From positions 5,535,501 through 5,599,500 of the forward strand of contig OU015654.1 of the NCBI GenBank assembly GCA_907165275.2: a stretch of 64,000 bases of DNA, written 5' to 3'. This stretch comes from Zygaena filipendulae (taxonomy: Eukaryota; Arthropoda; Insecta; Lepidoptera; Zygaenidae). Shown here piece after piece: positions 34,101 to 46,300 of the stretch. The number at the start of each line of letters is the position of its first letter. Position 1 is the stretch's first letter. A program made the position numbers and the translations under genes. The notes below the pieces were generated by a model that searched no databases, was not told the origin of the DNA, and worked only from the letters and a program-made list of their open reading frames with translations.

Positions 34101-37100
34101 ACATGACCCATGCACACTGCTCTTTGGAACTCCACTTTGATAAAGCTTTATTGAGGTGTATATTCTGTGGTAGTTATAATTTTGTAATATTTCAGACGAT
34201 CAAAGCACTGCAAGTGCTGCAGCGCACGGAGACCCAGTGGGGTCTGATGCTAGAGCGCATTTTCCACCTGGAGGACGTGGCCGCCAACATGCGCTCGCCC
34301 GACGCGCGCTTCCAGCACACCTTCCACACGCCCCGCCCTAGGCTGCAACGCATCTTTTATCCGCCAACTATCGGTAACGTTCGGAATTTGATACCACACG
34401 AGCTGTTCCCTGCATCTCCAAACGCATGAGATTCTAGATTCTCTCTATAACTTCGAAAAAAACACTCTACAGCCTAAAGCATCATCTTCATGTCATTATT
34501 AGCTGTTCGCCGCGGTTTCACCCGCCTTATTTTCGGAGTACCCGCGGAAATTCCAAAAAAAAAATAATCGATCGAGCCGTTAGGGCATGAATGATGAAAG
34601 CGTAACAAACAAACAAACTGACTTTCGCATTTATGTAAGGATTTGATTCTTTCAGAATTTTTACTTATTATTTCAAATCATGTTCCTCTAGAGTGGTACT
34701 GGGAGTGTTTCCTGAAGCAATACTTCCTGAAGACAATGGCACTGATAACTTGCGTGCTATCCGTAGCGGTGGTATGGTCCGAAATGACGTTCTTCTGCAA
34801 GAAACCGGTGCTGTCCATATTCGCCATCATCATAAAGTCGGCGAATGAGGCGTACAATTACGCCGCTATCGTGGTTCGTATGCAATTAATCGTATCGTTT
34901 CTCAATGCAGTTTAGTTTTGGTAATCTGTCGGCGACGATGGTTGTGCGTAGTACAATTAGATAAGCTGTAAATTAAATAAGCTGTAAATTAAAAATACAC
35001 AATAACTTTGTGTAATCTTTGAACTTCAAAAATATACCGGGCATATTTATAAAACCGCCCTGTGTTAGGTAATTATTGAGCCAGTCACAATAGAAGCCAG
35101 CAATAAGAAGTGAAGTGACGTTGGGGTTGTACATTGTACAATGTTGCAGACGATATCGACGCTGATAATCGGCTACATGTTCTACTGCGCGTACTCCACG
35201 GTGCTCAAGATCCGTCTGCTGAACCTGTACTACCTGGCGCCGCACCACATGACCAACGAGTACAGCCTGATCTTCTCCGGCATGATGGTGTGCCGCCTCA
35301 CGCCCGCCATGTGCCTCAACTTCCTCAGCCTCGTGCACATGGACTCGCACGTCATCAAAGAGAGGATCCTGGAGACTTACTATACACAGGTCAGTAGCAA
35401 CATCATGACTTTCGTTGGTAGTGCAGCCTCATCTATTTTTTATGGTTTACAGGCTAAGAAGGCAGTTATTTCAATATTATAAAATGCCGCCAGGCAAGTT
35501 CGCCATTTGTACTTTGTTTTTTTGTGCAATAAAGAATATAAATTAATAGACTGATAGCCCCCTTAGCGAAGTTGACAATCTGTGGATCGTTAACGCTATA
35601 AAAAAACTTAGGAACGTAAGGAACGTAACGTAAAACCGGCCAAGTGCGAGTCAGACTCGTGCACGAAAAGTTCCGTACCATTATCTATAAAAACTGCAAA
35701 AAAAATCATTTCTGTTGTATGGGAGCCTCCCTTAAACATTTATTTATTTAAATGCATATAAAACTAAATATTCTGTGAATATGTGAATATTTCAAGCGTC
35801 TATTGCCGTTTTCAATATCGAGCAAAAACGAAAATAAAAAAAACACGTTTGTTGTATGGGAACCCCCTTAATATAATATTAATAGACATTAATGTTGTGT
35901 TGTTAGATAATGGGCCACATGGACGTGCTGGGCATCATAGCGGAGGGGTTCAACATCTACTTCCCGATGCTGGTGGTGCTGCTGTGCCTGGCGACGTACC
36001 TGTCGCTGGGCAGCCGGCTGCTCTCGCTCTGCGGCTTCCAGCAGTTCGTGGGCGACGACGAACTCACCACGGACCTCGTCGACGAGGGCCGGGAGATCAT
36101 CAAGCGAGGTGAGCGGTGTTCACTAGGACTGTAGGAGAAGATTCGAAACCATAACAGATACAGGGTATGTTCCGTTATTACTGATAGTACTGTAAGGTAT
36201 GACGTCAATTTAGTATACTGCCAAGTATAATCCTTTATAGTTAGTTTCAGTAATAACGAAACATATCCACAATACGGTAGTTGTTTAAATCCATTCATCA
36301 TAGATCCGCTGTGTCGTAGCTATCCACCCCTTCCGATTGCCCTGTCTACACGGCTTCATTAAACCTCTGTATTTATTACCACTGCTGTGATTGGTAAAAT
36401 ATTGTAACGTCAATCGTTTCAGAGAAACGCAAACGCCAACGGGCGGAGGAGGCGATGACGCGCCGCCGCGAGTACAGCGCGCGGTTCCCCGACTACCGCA
36501 CCGGGAGGGACCACCACGACGGAGGTAACAGCGATATTATTTTTTGTGTATTAAATTTAAATGGGTAGGTTTTCTGACTGCTTTGACATCACGAAAACTT
36601 CAAGTTTACGGCAACTATAAAATTACTACTGCTCCGATACTGATCGTTACTAATTAAGCATTATAAAAACTGCCTGTCAGCCTGCGTAATAGTATGGAGT
36701 GCCTAAATTGTGTTAGTTTTATATTATACTTCATACGGTTTGTGGTTTATGTCAATGTAAACGTGCACAATCATCCCATTGCACTTGTTTCTTTTGACTG
36801 TTCTATCATGTAAATAACCTTTAACTTATTTTGCCAGCTTTCCTACCGTATATTTTTTTAATTATACAATGCAATATACTTTATTGCACCTTAAAAAAGC
36901 ATTACAAAAAAAAGAAAATAAATATATGCCAAAAGGCGGCCGTACTACTAAAAGCATAATATTGTCAAGGCAACCGTCGGATGGTAATGCAGGTTATATG
37001 GCAGGAATGATGGTTGATCTTCTTTTTGTTTCTTCTAATTTTCAACATCATCATTAATTTTACCGGTTATTGTGCATGTCTGTCACTTTTCAGCCCACAC

Positions 37101-37335
37101 TGGGCTACTTAACGACGTCGATTCAGATTACGGTTCCCCGAGCCCGGTCCGAAACCAGCAGCCCGCCTCGGGCTACCAGAGAGCCGAGGTACCTTACAAC
37201 CGCTCGGGAGCCTCCCTGGAGGACGAGCTGGACCTACGCTTCGGCGAGAGCACGTTGCCGTCGATAAGGACAGAGTTCGACGACCGCAGGAGCAAAATGA
37301 GCGTGCCACCGAAACGGATGTTCGATGATGTATAG
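31124..37335 (+). CDS. LMBRD2: LMBR1 domain-containing protein 2 homologue
   Basis: Ten coding exons: 31124-31297, 31599-31780, 32263-32641, 33312-33482, 34196-34373, 34692-34873, 35150-35389, 35907-36108, 36423-36524, 37094-37335. These total 2052 nt, or 683 aa (human about 695), and every junction keeps phase with AG/GT borders. About nine membrane segments are visible: residues 1-22, 31-57, about 104-124, 143-163, 187-208, 370-395, 423-441, then two more in exons 7 and 8. Family landmarks include RYGD then ILPLD in exon 1, KPWSYVPD and WRIVYWTSQ in exon 2, ENAIYY-like DNAIYYGSY in exon 3, EWYWEC across exons 5/6, [11 protein letters not shown] in exon 7, [10 protein letters not shown] in exon 8, and a basic KRKRQR cytosolic tail ending MFDDV. 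The family is a plasma-membrane protein implicated in GPCR signalling. The exon 6 donor (GTTCGT) is weak; a site 3 bases upstream would drop one Val. Confidence 0.93.
31860..32170 (+). mobile_element. Decayed Helitron fragments in LMBRD2 intron 2
   Basis: GGGGTGAAAAGGTAACAGAC at about 31903-31922, and GTGAGTTTGTTTGTTTGCCT with CATCTTGGAATTTTGCATAC at 32062-32118. Confidence 0.4.
33075..33130 (-). repeat. MITE relic in LMBRD2 intron 3
   Basis: GACGTCACGAAACCTAGGAC, CTCTCCCACTCC, TTGTCACAC: inverse of the element at 42848-42955. Confidence 0.4.
33553..33795 (-). mobile_element. Lep1-like Helitron in LMBRD2 intron 4
   Basis: AGCTGTTCCCCGCGG end, GGAGATCCTGCGAGAATTCC, a duplicated CCCTATGTCCTC segment, (AAAC)n and AACTTTCGCATTTAATAATG head. 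Confidence 0.6.
34497..34640 (-). mobile_element. Lep1-like Helitron in LMBRD2 intron 5
   Basis: AGCTGTTCGCCGCGGTTTC end, GAGCCGTTAGGGCATGA, (AAAC)n and a CTTTCGCATTTATG head; internally deleted. Confidence 0.6.
35630..35880 (+). repeat. GCCAAGTGCGAGTC repeat in LMBRD2 intron 7
   Basis: CCGGCCAAGTGCGAGTCAG, AAGTTCCGTACC and two TGTTGTATGGGA-type segments (about 35712 and 35850). Related to 62045-62719. Confidence 0.5.
36156..36276. mobile_element. GTTCCGTTATTACTG MITE, short copy, LMBRD2 intron 8
   Basis: GGGTATGTTCCGTTATTACT at the left and its inverse AGTAATAACGAAACATATCC at the right; TATGACGTCAATTTAGTATA inside. Confidence 0.65.
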
Positions 37336-37770
37336 AAAACTATGTGCAATATAATGTAGGTGTAAATGCCTGTAGCGCACGTTTCGAGCTTTTTTTTCTT
37401 GTTGTAAAGCATAATTTATTGTAACTGCACCATTGTAAGTTAGTAAAAGTGATGTTATGAAAGTAAGCTTAGATTTAATCATGCATGTTCTTGACAACCA
37501 GTCAAGTCAAAACCATAAAAATTTACTATAAAGTCAATTTCTGTTGTATAATACCGAAATCAAATACAAATTAGAGTTATCGAATGGAAATGTAAATTTT
37601 GGAAATACATAGATCAGATAATTTTATTGGTATAGACGTGGCTACTGGCTAGTCGCGGAAGAAACGTACCTACAGTATTTAAAATTTTCAATCACTATTT
37701 TATGGAATATTGCTCGGGAAAATACCGCTCACAATTAAGATGGCAACTGTAATTTGAGATGTGTCCCTAG

Positions 37771-37911
37771 TAATGATGAGCCGGATATCCATATCCGTGT
37801 ACACGGATATCCGAGGGAAAAGAAAGATCCGTATCTGTAACCGCGGATCTATACACCAAATATCCGTTTTCGGATCCGCGAATATACATCTAACGATCCG
37901 GCACATCACTA
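37771..37911. mobile_element. hAT-like MITE in LMBRD2 3' region
   Basis: Ends TAATGATGAGCCGGAT and ATCCGGCACATCACTA-type inverse, with internal ATATCCGT reiterations. Flanks GTCCCTAG (37763-37770) and GTCGCTAA (37912-37919) match at 6 of 8 positions, compatible with an aged 8-bp target duplication. Confidence 0.6.
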
Positions 37912-37936
37912 GTCGCTAAATCTCGTTTAAGTACAA

Positions 37937-37942
37937 AATAAA
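37937..37942 (+). terminator. Candidate poly(A) signal of LMBRD2
   Basis: AATAAA about 600 bases after the LMBRD2 stop; I saw no earlier AATAAA in the 3' flank. If used, the 3' UTR contains the hAT-like MITE at 37771-37911. Confidence 0.5.
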
Positions 37943-38071
37943 GACGGTGTTGTTAATCAGGGCTAGAAATAGAAGTAAAGATTCAAGAGACACGAGACCT
38001 AAACCAGAATCTGCGACTTTAGGATCATTTCTATGCCATGTAAAGTCAGTCTTTAGGCACTATACCTTAAA

Positions 38072-38308
38072 CCGCCGCACTCAGAGTCGACTTTAATGAT
38101 TACTTAGTTAAGTATAGATTTTTAAAACAATACTGCCGCAATCAGACAAGTTTAATAAATTAATGTTAATTGGCATTTAACTAACTAAGTTACATCTCAT
38201 TAAATGCCAAATAACATTAATTTACTAAACGTCTCTGATTGCGGCAGTTTTGTTTTAAAAATCTATACTTAACTAAGTAATCATTAAAGTCGACTCTGAG
38301 TGCGGCGG
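38072..38308. mobile_element. Fold-back MITE (CCGCCGCACTC family), copy 2
   Basis: A full 237-bp palindrome: the CCGCCGCACTCAGAGTCGAC arm continues through AACTGCCGCAATCAGA to AATTAATGTTAATTGGCATT. The centre is TTAACTAACTAAGTTACATC. Confidence 0.8.
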
Positions 38309-39518
38309 AAAGTCCATTAAACATTAAGCGCATTCAACTAATGTTATCAAATAAATATAAGTTATAACAACACAGCTAATATAATAAATGTAAATTGAAA
38401 GTTGAAGTTTGTGCCTCTTTAGAACATAATATGTATAGGTACACATCGTCGTTCGGCGTTCAGTACCGCGAATGAATCATTTCAATTTACAGGAGAAAAA
38501 GAAGAAACTTACCCAGGCGGTATGCGAATCTAACGCATTAACGCTTTTGGTGGTGGTAAATAAAGTTTGCTGTTTCGGATAACTCAAAAAACACAATATT
38601 GCAGTTACTTTCGGTAAAAATTTATATTTTATATAAATATCAGTAAGTATATTATTGAACGTGTAAAAACCAATAAAATAACTTCGTTATAAATCACTCG
38701 TGGTTTTGGATCCCGAACGAAGATAAATATGTGAGTTAGATTAATTTGTGTAATATACCTAGTTAGTGTTATTTATGTACAAAAAAGTGCTTAGACATTT
38801 GTTTGTTTTTGCTTTTTGTTATTTCGCGTTATCGTGTTATTTGTATAGTTTATTTATTGGTGAGCGATTGATTTGAAACGCTACGTTGTCAGAACTATTT
38901 TATGATTATTCTCTTTACAGAAATTATATATTTCATGATTGATCAAAAATTCAAAATTATACTTTAGTTTGGTGATTTACTAAAAATATGTAGGTATGTA
39001 CATTTTAGATACCTACTACAATAAAACCCACTTGGCCAAAAAGCATGCACTTTCAACGTCGCGTCGCGCGTCGTCAAAAGCTTTACTGGTAGTCAAATGT
39101 TTCATGTTCCTCGTGTGAAATCTAAAGAGTTTTCATCGGGAACTTCTATTATCCACACAAACACGTTGCATCAAAATTTCAAAGTAATTACTAAATCATT
39201 TTCGAAGATTTAATATTTTGATCAAACATAATTCTCATTTTTATTTATACTATAAGGTGTAGGGTTAAACGAGGGAGTTATTGAAGGCGTGTGTTCAGTA
39301 TCCGATTCTCGTCTCATCATAAAAAAAATTGACATAATACAGTTAAATTTAACGAAAATGAAGCAGGCAAGATTACGCCGAACGACGACGTGCTGATGGG
39401 TCATACGTCAATCTAGGCCCCATAGCCCTTTCTTTTGTATTGCTGCTGGCGCTGTCAAATCTAATGTGAAGTCACTCTGCCGCGTAAATATTTTTGTTAT
39501 TTATCGGTTTTTTTTTTT
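38309..39518. other. Convergent intergenic sequence, no gene seen
   Basis: AT-rich, between the LMBRD2 and ECPAS 3' ends. No recognisable coding or RNA feature. Confidence 0.4.
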
Positions 39519-39765
39519 TATATATGGACGCAGATAAGCAATAACATGTTACCCCCAAAATGAAGTTATTGATTCAGAACGATTTATTCAGAGTTAGGGA
39601 ACGTTTTTTAATTCTATGTTTACCTTATTAAATTGCATAACTATGTAACTAAATATGAACATAAAAAATGTTGACACAAAATAGCGATCCTACTTTTAAA
39701 ACACGATTTACTCAAAATTTCTCCAGTGTGGGTTAACACACTATTGCTTATCTATGTCCATATAT
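39519..39765. mobile_element. MITE with ~24-bp terminal inverted repeats
   Basis: TATATATGGACGCAGATAAG continuing CAATA at the left; TATTGCTTATCTATGTCCAT continuing ATA at the right; two mismatches. Confidence 0.65.
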
Positions 39766-40200
39766 CATTTTTAGCAACATAAGTATGAGTAACCGAGAGT
39801 TTGAAAAGTCGATCGTTCAACCTTACACCTTGTATACCTACATTGATGTAAAAAATATTTAAATAAATTTAATTTCTATTAAAATTATTTTGACTAATTT
39901 ATTTTTATTTATTCTAATTACACAAGCTCTTTAGGAAAAGTTTTTTAATGTTGCTATAAAAATACCTGTGGATTATTAAAATAAAAGTGTAAAGTTGTTT
40001 TAACATTCCAATTTTTTTTTGTATTTCAAATGCATTAAACCCTGATGTGATATTTAATTCCAGTTGTTTTATTTAGTCGCGCACTCGTGCGAGTTGTGGG
40101 GTGGTTTTTAATGCAGCATTTATTTGTAAACAATATGCCACGGTGATATTACGTCTGTGGTTTAAAGTAATAAATGTGGTCAAATTGATTGGTTAAGTCG

Positions 40201-40206
40201 TTTATT
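40201..40206 (-). terminator. Candidate poly(A) signal of ECPAS
   Basis: AATAAA on the minus strand about 97 bases downstream of the ECPAS stop codon (40303-40305). Confidence 0.55.
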
Positions 40207-40302
40207 TCCGAATACATCATTTCATTGGTGTACTGCATGGACCAATTAAAATCTAGTTTTATTGGTCCATGGTGTACTGATACATTTAGCAGTATAAATA
40301 AA

Positions 40303-43300
40303 TTACTTAAAATACACTTTTATCGTGTCTACTTTGGCCCTTATTTCGTGTGATAAGTCCTTCGACAAATCAGATGCATAGGTTTGATATATTGTCTTTA
40401 ATTTGTTCATTTCTTCCATTTTATTCATATCTAAAACAAAACAAAAAAAAAACTGAATCAGTATCAAAAAAATGTAAAGAAATCATTAGAATTTATAAAA
40501 AGTATAAAGCTACATTACCTTTTAATTTTTTAATTAATATTTCCATGATGTTCAGAGCATCCCTTCTGTGCCTCACTTGGTTGCTATTTTCTGTAAAAAA
40601 TAAAAATATTTGACGACAAATATGCAAGTAAAGACTTATAAATGTAGATGATATCTAAAAGATATAGAGAAAGAATACTATCATTTGTCCTTACGAGAAG
40701 GGCACGAATCGATGTACAAATAACTGATTATAATATTGTGAAACTATTGTAGACAGTTCTGAGTAAATTCACAAAAAGTTGTACAACTCACTGAGCGTGA
40801 ACTCGACGACGCTGGCCACATTATTGGTGACATTAGTGATCGCTTTATCCCTGTTGGTTGCCGCCACATTGTCAATCTCCATAGGCTCGCCGGCTGCCGA
40901 CAGTATTGCCAGTTTCTCCAGCACGCGCGCCATGGACGTCAGTATCGCGAGCTGGGTCGACCGGGAGCTGCTCGGGTACGATCCGGCGCAGTGCTCGAAG
41001 AATACGTCTTGGTATTTTTCTGAAAGAAAAAAAAACGTGAAATGTATCTAGGTTTGAAATGAGGATTATGACCAGACAAACTGTTTAGCCAATTTGGTTA
41101 TTTGCAATATGACAATAGTCCAGCTGTCCTATGTGTGTGTGTCTGTGACAAAGAGAATAGATATAACTACATCTGTGATTGAAAATAAAATTAAACCTTA
41201 AACACTCGGCAGGATACTGCTACGAAAACAATGCGATAAGTGTGTAGTTACAAACAAAATGAAACTGTACCTACACGCAGGAACATAAACCTCTATAGAT
41301 AACGACACTAAAATAGTGTACGTTTTACCCTAAAGATCTGATTTGACTTCACCGATAGTCGAAACCTATATTATTATTCTACGGTTAGAAATAACCATAG
41401 AATGACTGAGTGTAAGCAGAGTGAAGCCATTAACACCCATGACAAAAAGGCTGATAACGTAATTTCGCACCGACCCACGTTCACTCACATCGATTGGTTG
41501 CTTCTATGTCATATCTATAAAGAGGAAAGATTAGATTTTGTTTGTTTATTTGTTGCGATTTAACTCTAAAACTACTGGACCGATTTCTACTTTACGGAAA
41601 CAGCTAGTGTATAACACGTCGCGTCGGTACTAGAGGGTTGGTGAGCATACCCTGCGTGTCCGGGTCCTTGGGCCACGCCTTGCCCAGCAGCTCGTAGGCG
41701 GCCTCTTTGAGCGCGGTGAGCTGCTCGCGCCGTTGACGCGCGCCCTCATTGTCTTCCTCGTCAGACTCCTTGCCCAGAGAGAACTCGTTCTGATAAAAAC
41801 ATAGATTTTTATAAGTCGTATATAAATGTTATGGATACGTAAAAAAACATTAGCAGTATGACACGGGTAAAACCGCGGCGAAAACAGCTACGTATAGAAA
41901 GAGAAATTCGCAGGGAACAGCAAGTGAACAATAAAAAAAAAATTAACTGCATATAAAAAAAATTACATTCACACTAAATGTAGCACATGCGAGGACCACG
42001 CTGTACCCGCTTACATTTCTTCATTGCACGTTGTTTCTTCACTGTGACTGACGTGGGTTCACCTTCAAACCTTCAAACTCTGCTTTCTTGACGTATGGGA
42101 ACATTATAAAAGGAAATATAGGTTTCTAAACCCGTAATACTTTGGAAATTATTTGGTAACCTCCGTTCCGTAGCATTTGCAGCGTTTCACGGCTGCTTGT
42201 GATTTCTGATTTTCCGCTAGTGTGTGGCACCCAACGCACCACTAGTTTTCTCATGCCCAATTCTTCACGCCAAATACTATCCAATAAATTATTAGGGTTC
42301 CGTTATTACTGATAGCACTGTAAGGTATGACGTCAATTGAGTATACTGCGAAGCCGTTCCTTTATACTTAGCTATACTGGTTAATGTTCAAAACGAAACG
42401 CAGTCCAGTATTCGGTCATCCAGACATACGCGGTTGACCAATCATTGGTCCGAGGCTGTTCACGTGATCAAACCACTGAGAGGTTCTTACCTTTAAACCG
42501 CCAGTGCTCCCATACGTCATACTGCCTACCCAGAATACTGCGGCAGTTTACTGTCCGTTACAACGGAACGAATTCCTCCTCAGTAAGAGCACTGGCCAGT
42601 GCTTTCAGTAGTAACGGAACATACCCTTATCTGTGTGGCACCGCGCCCTCACCTTGGAGAGCACGTTCTTGACGATGTCGTAGACGTGGTGAAAGCGCTC
42701 GCAGCCGGTGGCGGCGAGCGCGTCGGCCAGCGCCGCGACCGCGTGCCGCTTGTAGCCCATCTCCTGCTTGCGGCTCTCCGCCAGCAGCGCGTCCACGCAC
42801 TCCGCGCCCAGCGCCGGCGACACCGGCTCCTCGCCGGCTTTCACACTACGGGGCCATCCGTATATTACGTCACACGTTAAGCGGAGAGGACCTCTATTGT
42901 GAAAGGGGTGGGAGGTGTCCTAAGCTTCGTGACGTCACATGACAACATTTAAATTATTCAAACGCGAAATTTAATATCTTTTACGGCCGCACTCAGAGTA
43001 GACTTTAAGGATTACTAACTTAAAAATCTATACTTAACTAAGTAATCATTAAAGTCGACTCTGAGTGCGGCGGTTAGACAGCTAGGACATCGGCGCCTTT
43101 AATTTTTTTTTCTATTTATTAAAGCGTTTAAAGATAACAATAGTGAATAGACTTAGACAGTTTGTTAGTTATTACTGCGCACATTTAAACTTTTTCGAGT
43201 TTGTATTTGCGCAATAGCAGCCATCTGACATGTTATAATATAATGTTACAATATGTTATTTCCACCCTTTTATTCAGAAGACACTGCTTATACAAGTAAT

Positions 43301-46300
43301 TCTTTTTTTGTTACAAAATATGTAAGTAATTTCATTCTACACAAAAAAATAACAATAGAATGTAGGTGTGAAAGAATTGGATTCCAATTCACTCAACAAA
43401 ATCTGTATGTGCAATCAGTCTCCAAGTTGATTATAAGTGTATAATTTGTACGCGGGTTCACTGACTACCAAGATACAGGTTTTTCTAGTTTGCTAATCAG
43501 TTGTCTAATAATTGTAATGGCCACTGTAAAATATCGATTTTATCAACTTTTGTATGATCTTATGGTGAAATAAATAAACTTATTAATTTTATACTACTAG
43601 CTGTGCCCCGCGGTTTCACCCGCGTGAGTTTTGGCATCAGGAACCTTTGCGGACGCAGGCAGAACAACCCGCCAAAGTTTCATCACAATCGGACCAATTG
43701 TTTCGAAACGCATAGAGGACAGACATACGAACATTCATTTTAATTTATAACGATTTAGTCGACTCACGTGCAGAGCGCGGCGAGCGCCCGTATCACGTGC
43801 TGCTTCCCGTCGAAGGTCTTCCCGTGCGCGGCGGCCAGCAGCGCGCGCAGCAGCCGCTCGCGCTGCTCGCCCAGCCCCGACGACACCTCCGCGCATATCG
43901 TCTGCACGGCGTTCGCGGCCTGCAGCACGGGCACGCGCACGCGCACGCCGCAGATATAATAATAATAATAATAATAATAACCCACTTCACAACACACAGA
44001 TCTACTTGATCCCACAGTAAGCTATTATTAGCTTGTGTCGTGGAAACCAAGCAAACGTGGTATATACTACATAGAATTACATATATATTATAGTATGGAT
44101 ATACACTTCGCATCAAATAATCGAAACACTTCCGTTTTTACTATTTCTGTCCTAATTTTACACAAAAGAGTTTTCATTCCAGGTCCTATTAATTTGAATT
44201 TAGAACATTAAATTAGGATTTGAAAACCTCATATTTCTCCCTAATAAACGACACATGACATAAAATATATTCTTAAATACACACTTTACTGATAATCCTT
44301 ACAAATCATAAACTTGCAAGGTGTTTCGATTTTTTTGATGCGAAGTGTATAAACAGAACGTTCGTTATACATCTTATCTTATCATAGACAATGGGGTGGG
44401 CAACTCAGAAGAATAACGGGCAAGTAAAGCCTCGGTACTTCGACCCATGGGATCTTTTGTACCATCTCCATCCTGTGCTCTTCCCTCTACTCCCTGAAAA
44501 CCTCGGCGGCGAAGGCTAGTGTGCAGTGGAGGGGTAAGAGCCTAAAGTCCTCTGGTTCTGGGTAAGCCGTCCCCAGAAGGTCCATACGCTTACGAGCCAA
44601 GGCATCGCACTCGCACATAAGATGTGCCATTGTTTCCACCTTCGTTATACATACGTGCGATCACTGTGCGAAATGTTTTGTTGTTTCGTATGTTTATCGG
44701 TGTTGTGTGTCTCATTCTCCAAAGTAAATATTTCCTTCTTTCTTTCTTTCTTCTAAATTATTTTATAGGTACATTGTACAACTTGACACTGGTATTGAGT
44801 CCAAAAACCTTATTTAAAATGAATTTGAAAATATTTTTATGTTCAACTTACCACTACTAACAAAACAGTTATAATTTCAATTCAATTTCAATTCTTTCAA
44901 GGGAAAAACAATTTTGGTAGGGAGTTATGGTTATAAATAAAAGTTATCAATATTAATTAGCCTAATGCGGCTTTCTCAAGCTGTTAAGATATTGCTTTAC
45001 CTATAGGCTATTGATGCGTCCATAAATAAATAAATGATTAATATATTTAATTATTTATAATACGTATTTACGAATCTGGTAAATTCTGAACCAGAGAAAT
45101 TGGCATGCTTTTAACTTATAAAATGTTTTTTTTTCGAACGTAAATATATACCTGAATCTTCTTCGTCCAACTGCTAGAGTTGAGCGCCTTCTCAATCTCA
45201 GCTCTCAACGCGGGTAAATTTTTCTTGATACCGCTTTCGCGTGAGGGACTTATATCGGTCCAGATCTCCTCGAACATCTCCACGGTCGTGGAATCTGCAT
45301 CGAAAATAACTAGGTAAGTCATTTCCGTTACGAACAAACCAGAACACTCATTAATATAGAGCTTCATGTGTTATTATTATTTTTTAAATCAATATAATAG
45401 TGTAATAGAGTAATAGTAGTGTAAGGCTAATGAGATTAACTCACTAAAACCTTCTCACTAATACATTTATTTATTTATTTTATAGTAATATATCGATAAT
45501 ATAGTATATCGGTCAAATAAATTGCAATAAACATAGAGTATAGTTCATTGGTTATTTAAGGACGAGAAAACTTATAATCTAATACTATGTTACCCTCGTA
45601 AAATAATAATCAAACAAATCGATTTTGTAGTGTCTATAAAATCGCGAACATACCATAATAGGGAAACACAGAACTCTACTTTTGAACCTATTCAAGTCAT
45701 CCTTACTATTTTATAAACGCGAAACTGAGTTTGTTTGTTTGTTTGTTTGTTTTTTGTATGTCTATTACGCTTTCACGCCTTAGCGGCTCAACCAATCGTC
45801 ACGAAATTACGCTTTCTTTCTTTTGTCCCGGAATTCCCGCAGGAACTCGAAAATTAACGATGGTGAAATATCATGAAATTTTGCATTCACGCTGTCAGGG
45901 GTACACAGAAGAACATAGGGTACTTTTACCCTGGAATTGCCGCGGAAACTTCGTAATAAGCGCGGGGAAAAGCTAGTTTATGATGAATATCTTTCCAAGA
46001 CTTGTCATCGATTGCCAATTTCAAATAAAAATGACAAAACTTACCATCGTCTTTAGGAGCGTGCATTGCCAAGAAGACCATAGGCGCCAGAATCTCCTCG
46101 TTGTCTTTAATGTGCTCTATCTTGGCTTTGGCGACTGACTTGAGAATCAGCGCAATGGCCGACCTACAGACGTCATCCTCTTTTGTCTCGTAGAGCGTGA
46201 TCAATTTCTTCATCAGCTTCTCAATGGACTGGGGCTAGAAATAGTTAAATATTAATTAATAACCGCCGCACTCAGAGTCGACTTTAATGATTACTTAGTT

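Noticed and set aside
34643..34915. Independent membrane ORF
   Set aside because: It is LMBRD2 exon 6 plus flanking intron; the homology starts at 34692 and stops at 34873.
43764..44116. Extension of the ECPAS exon through the (ATA)n run
   Set aside because: Family alignment begins at the acceptor 43919/43920; upstream codons are SINE tail and GC repeat.
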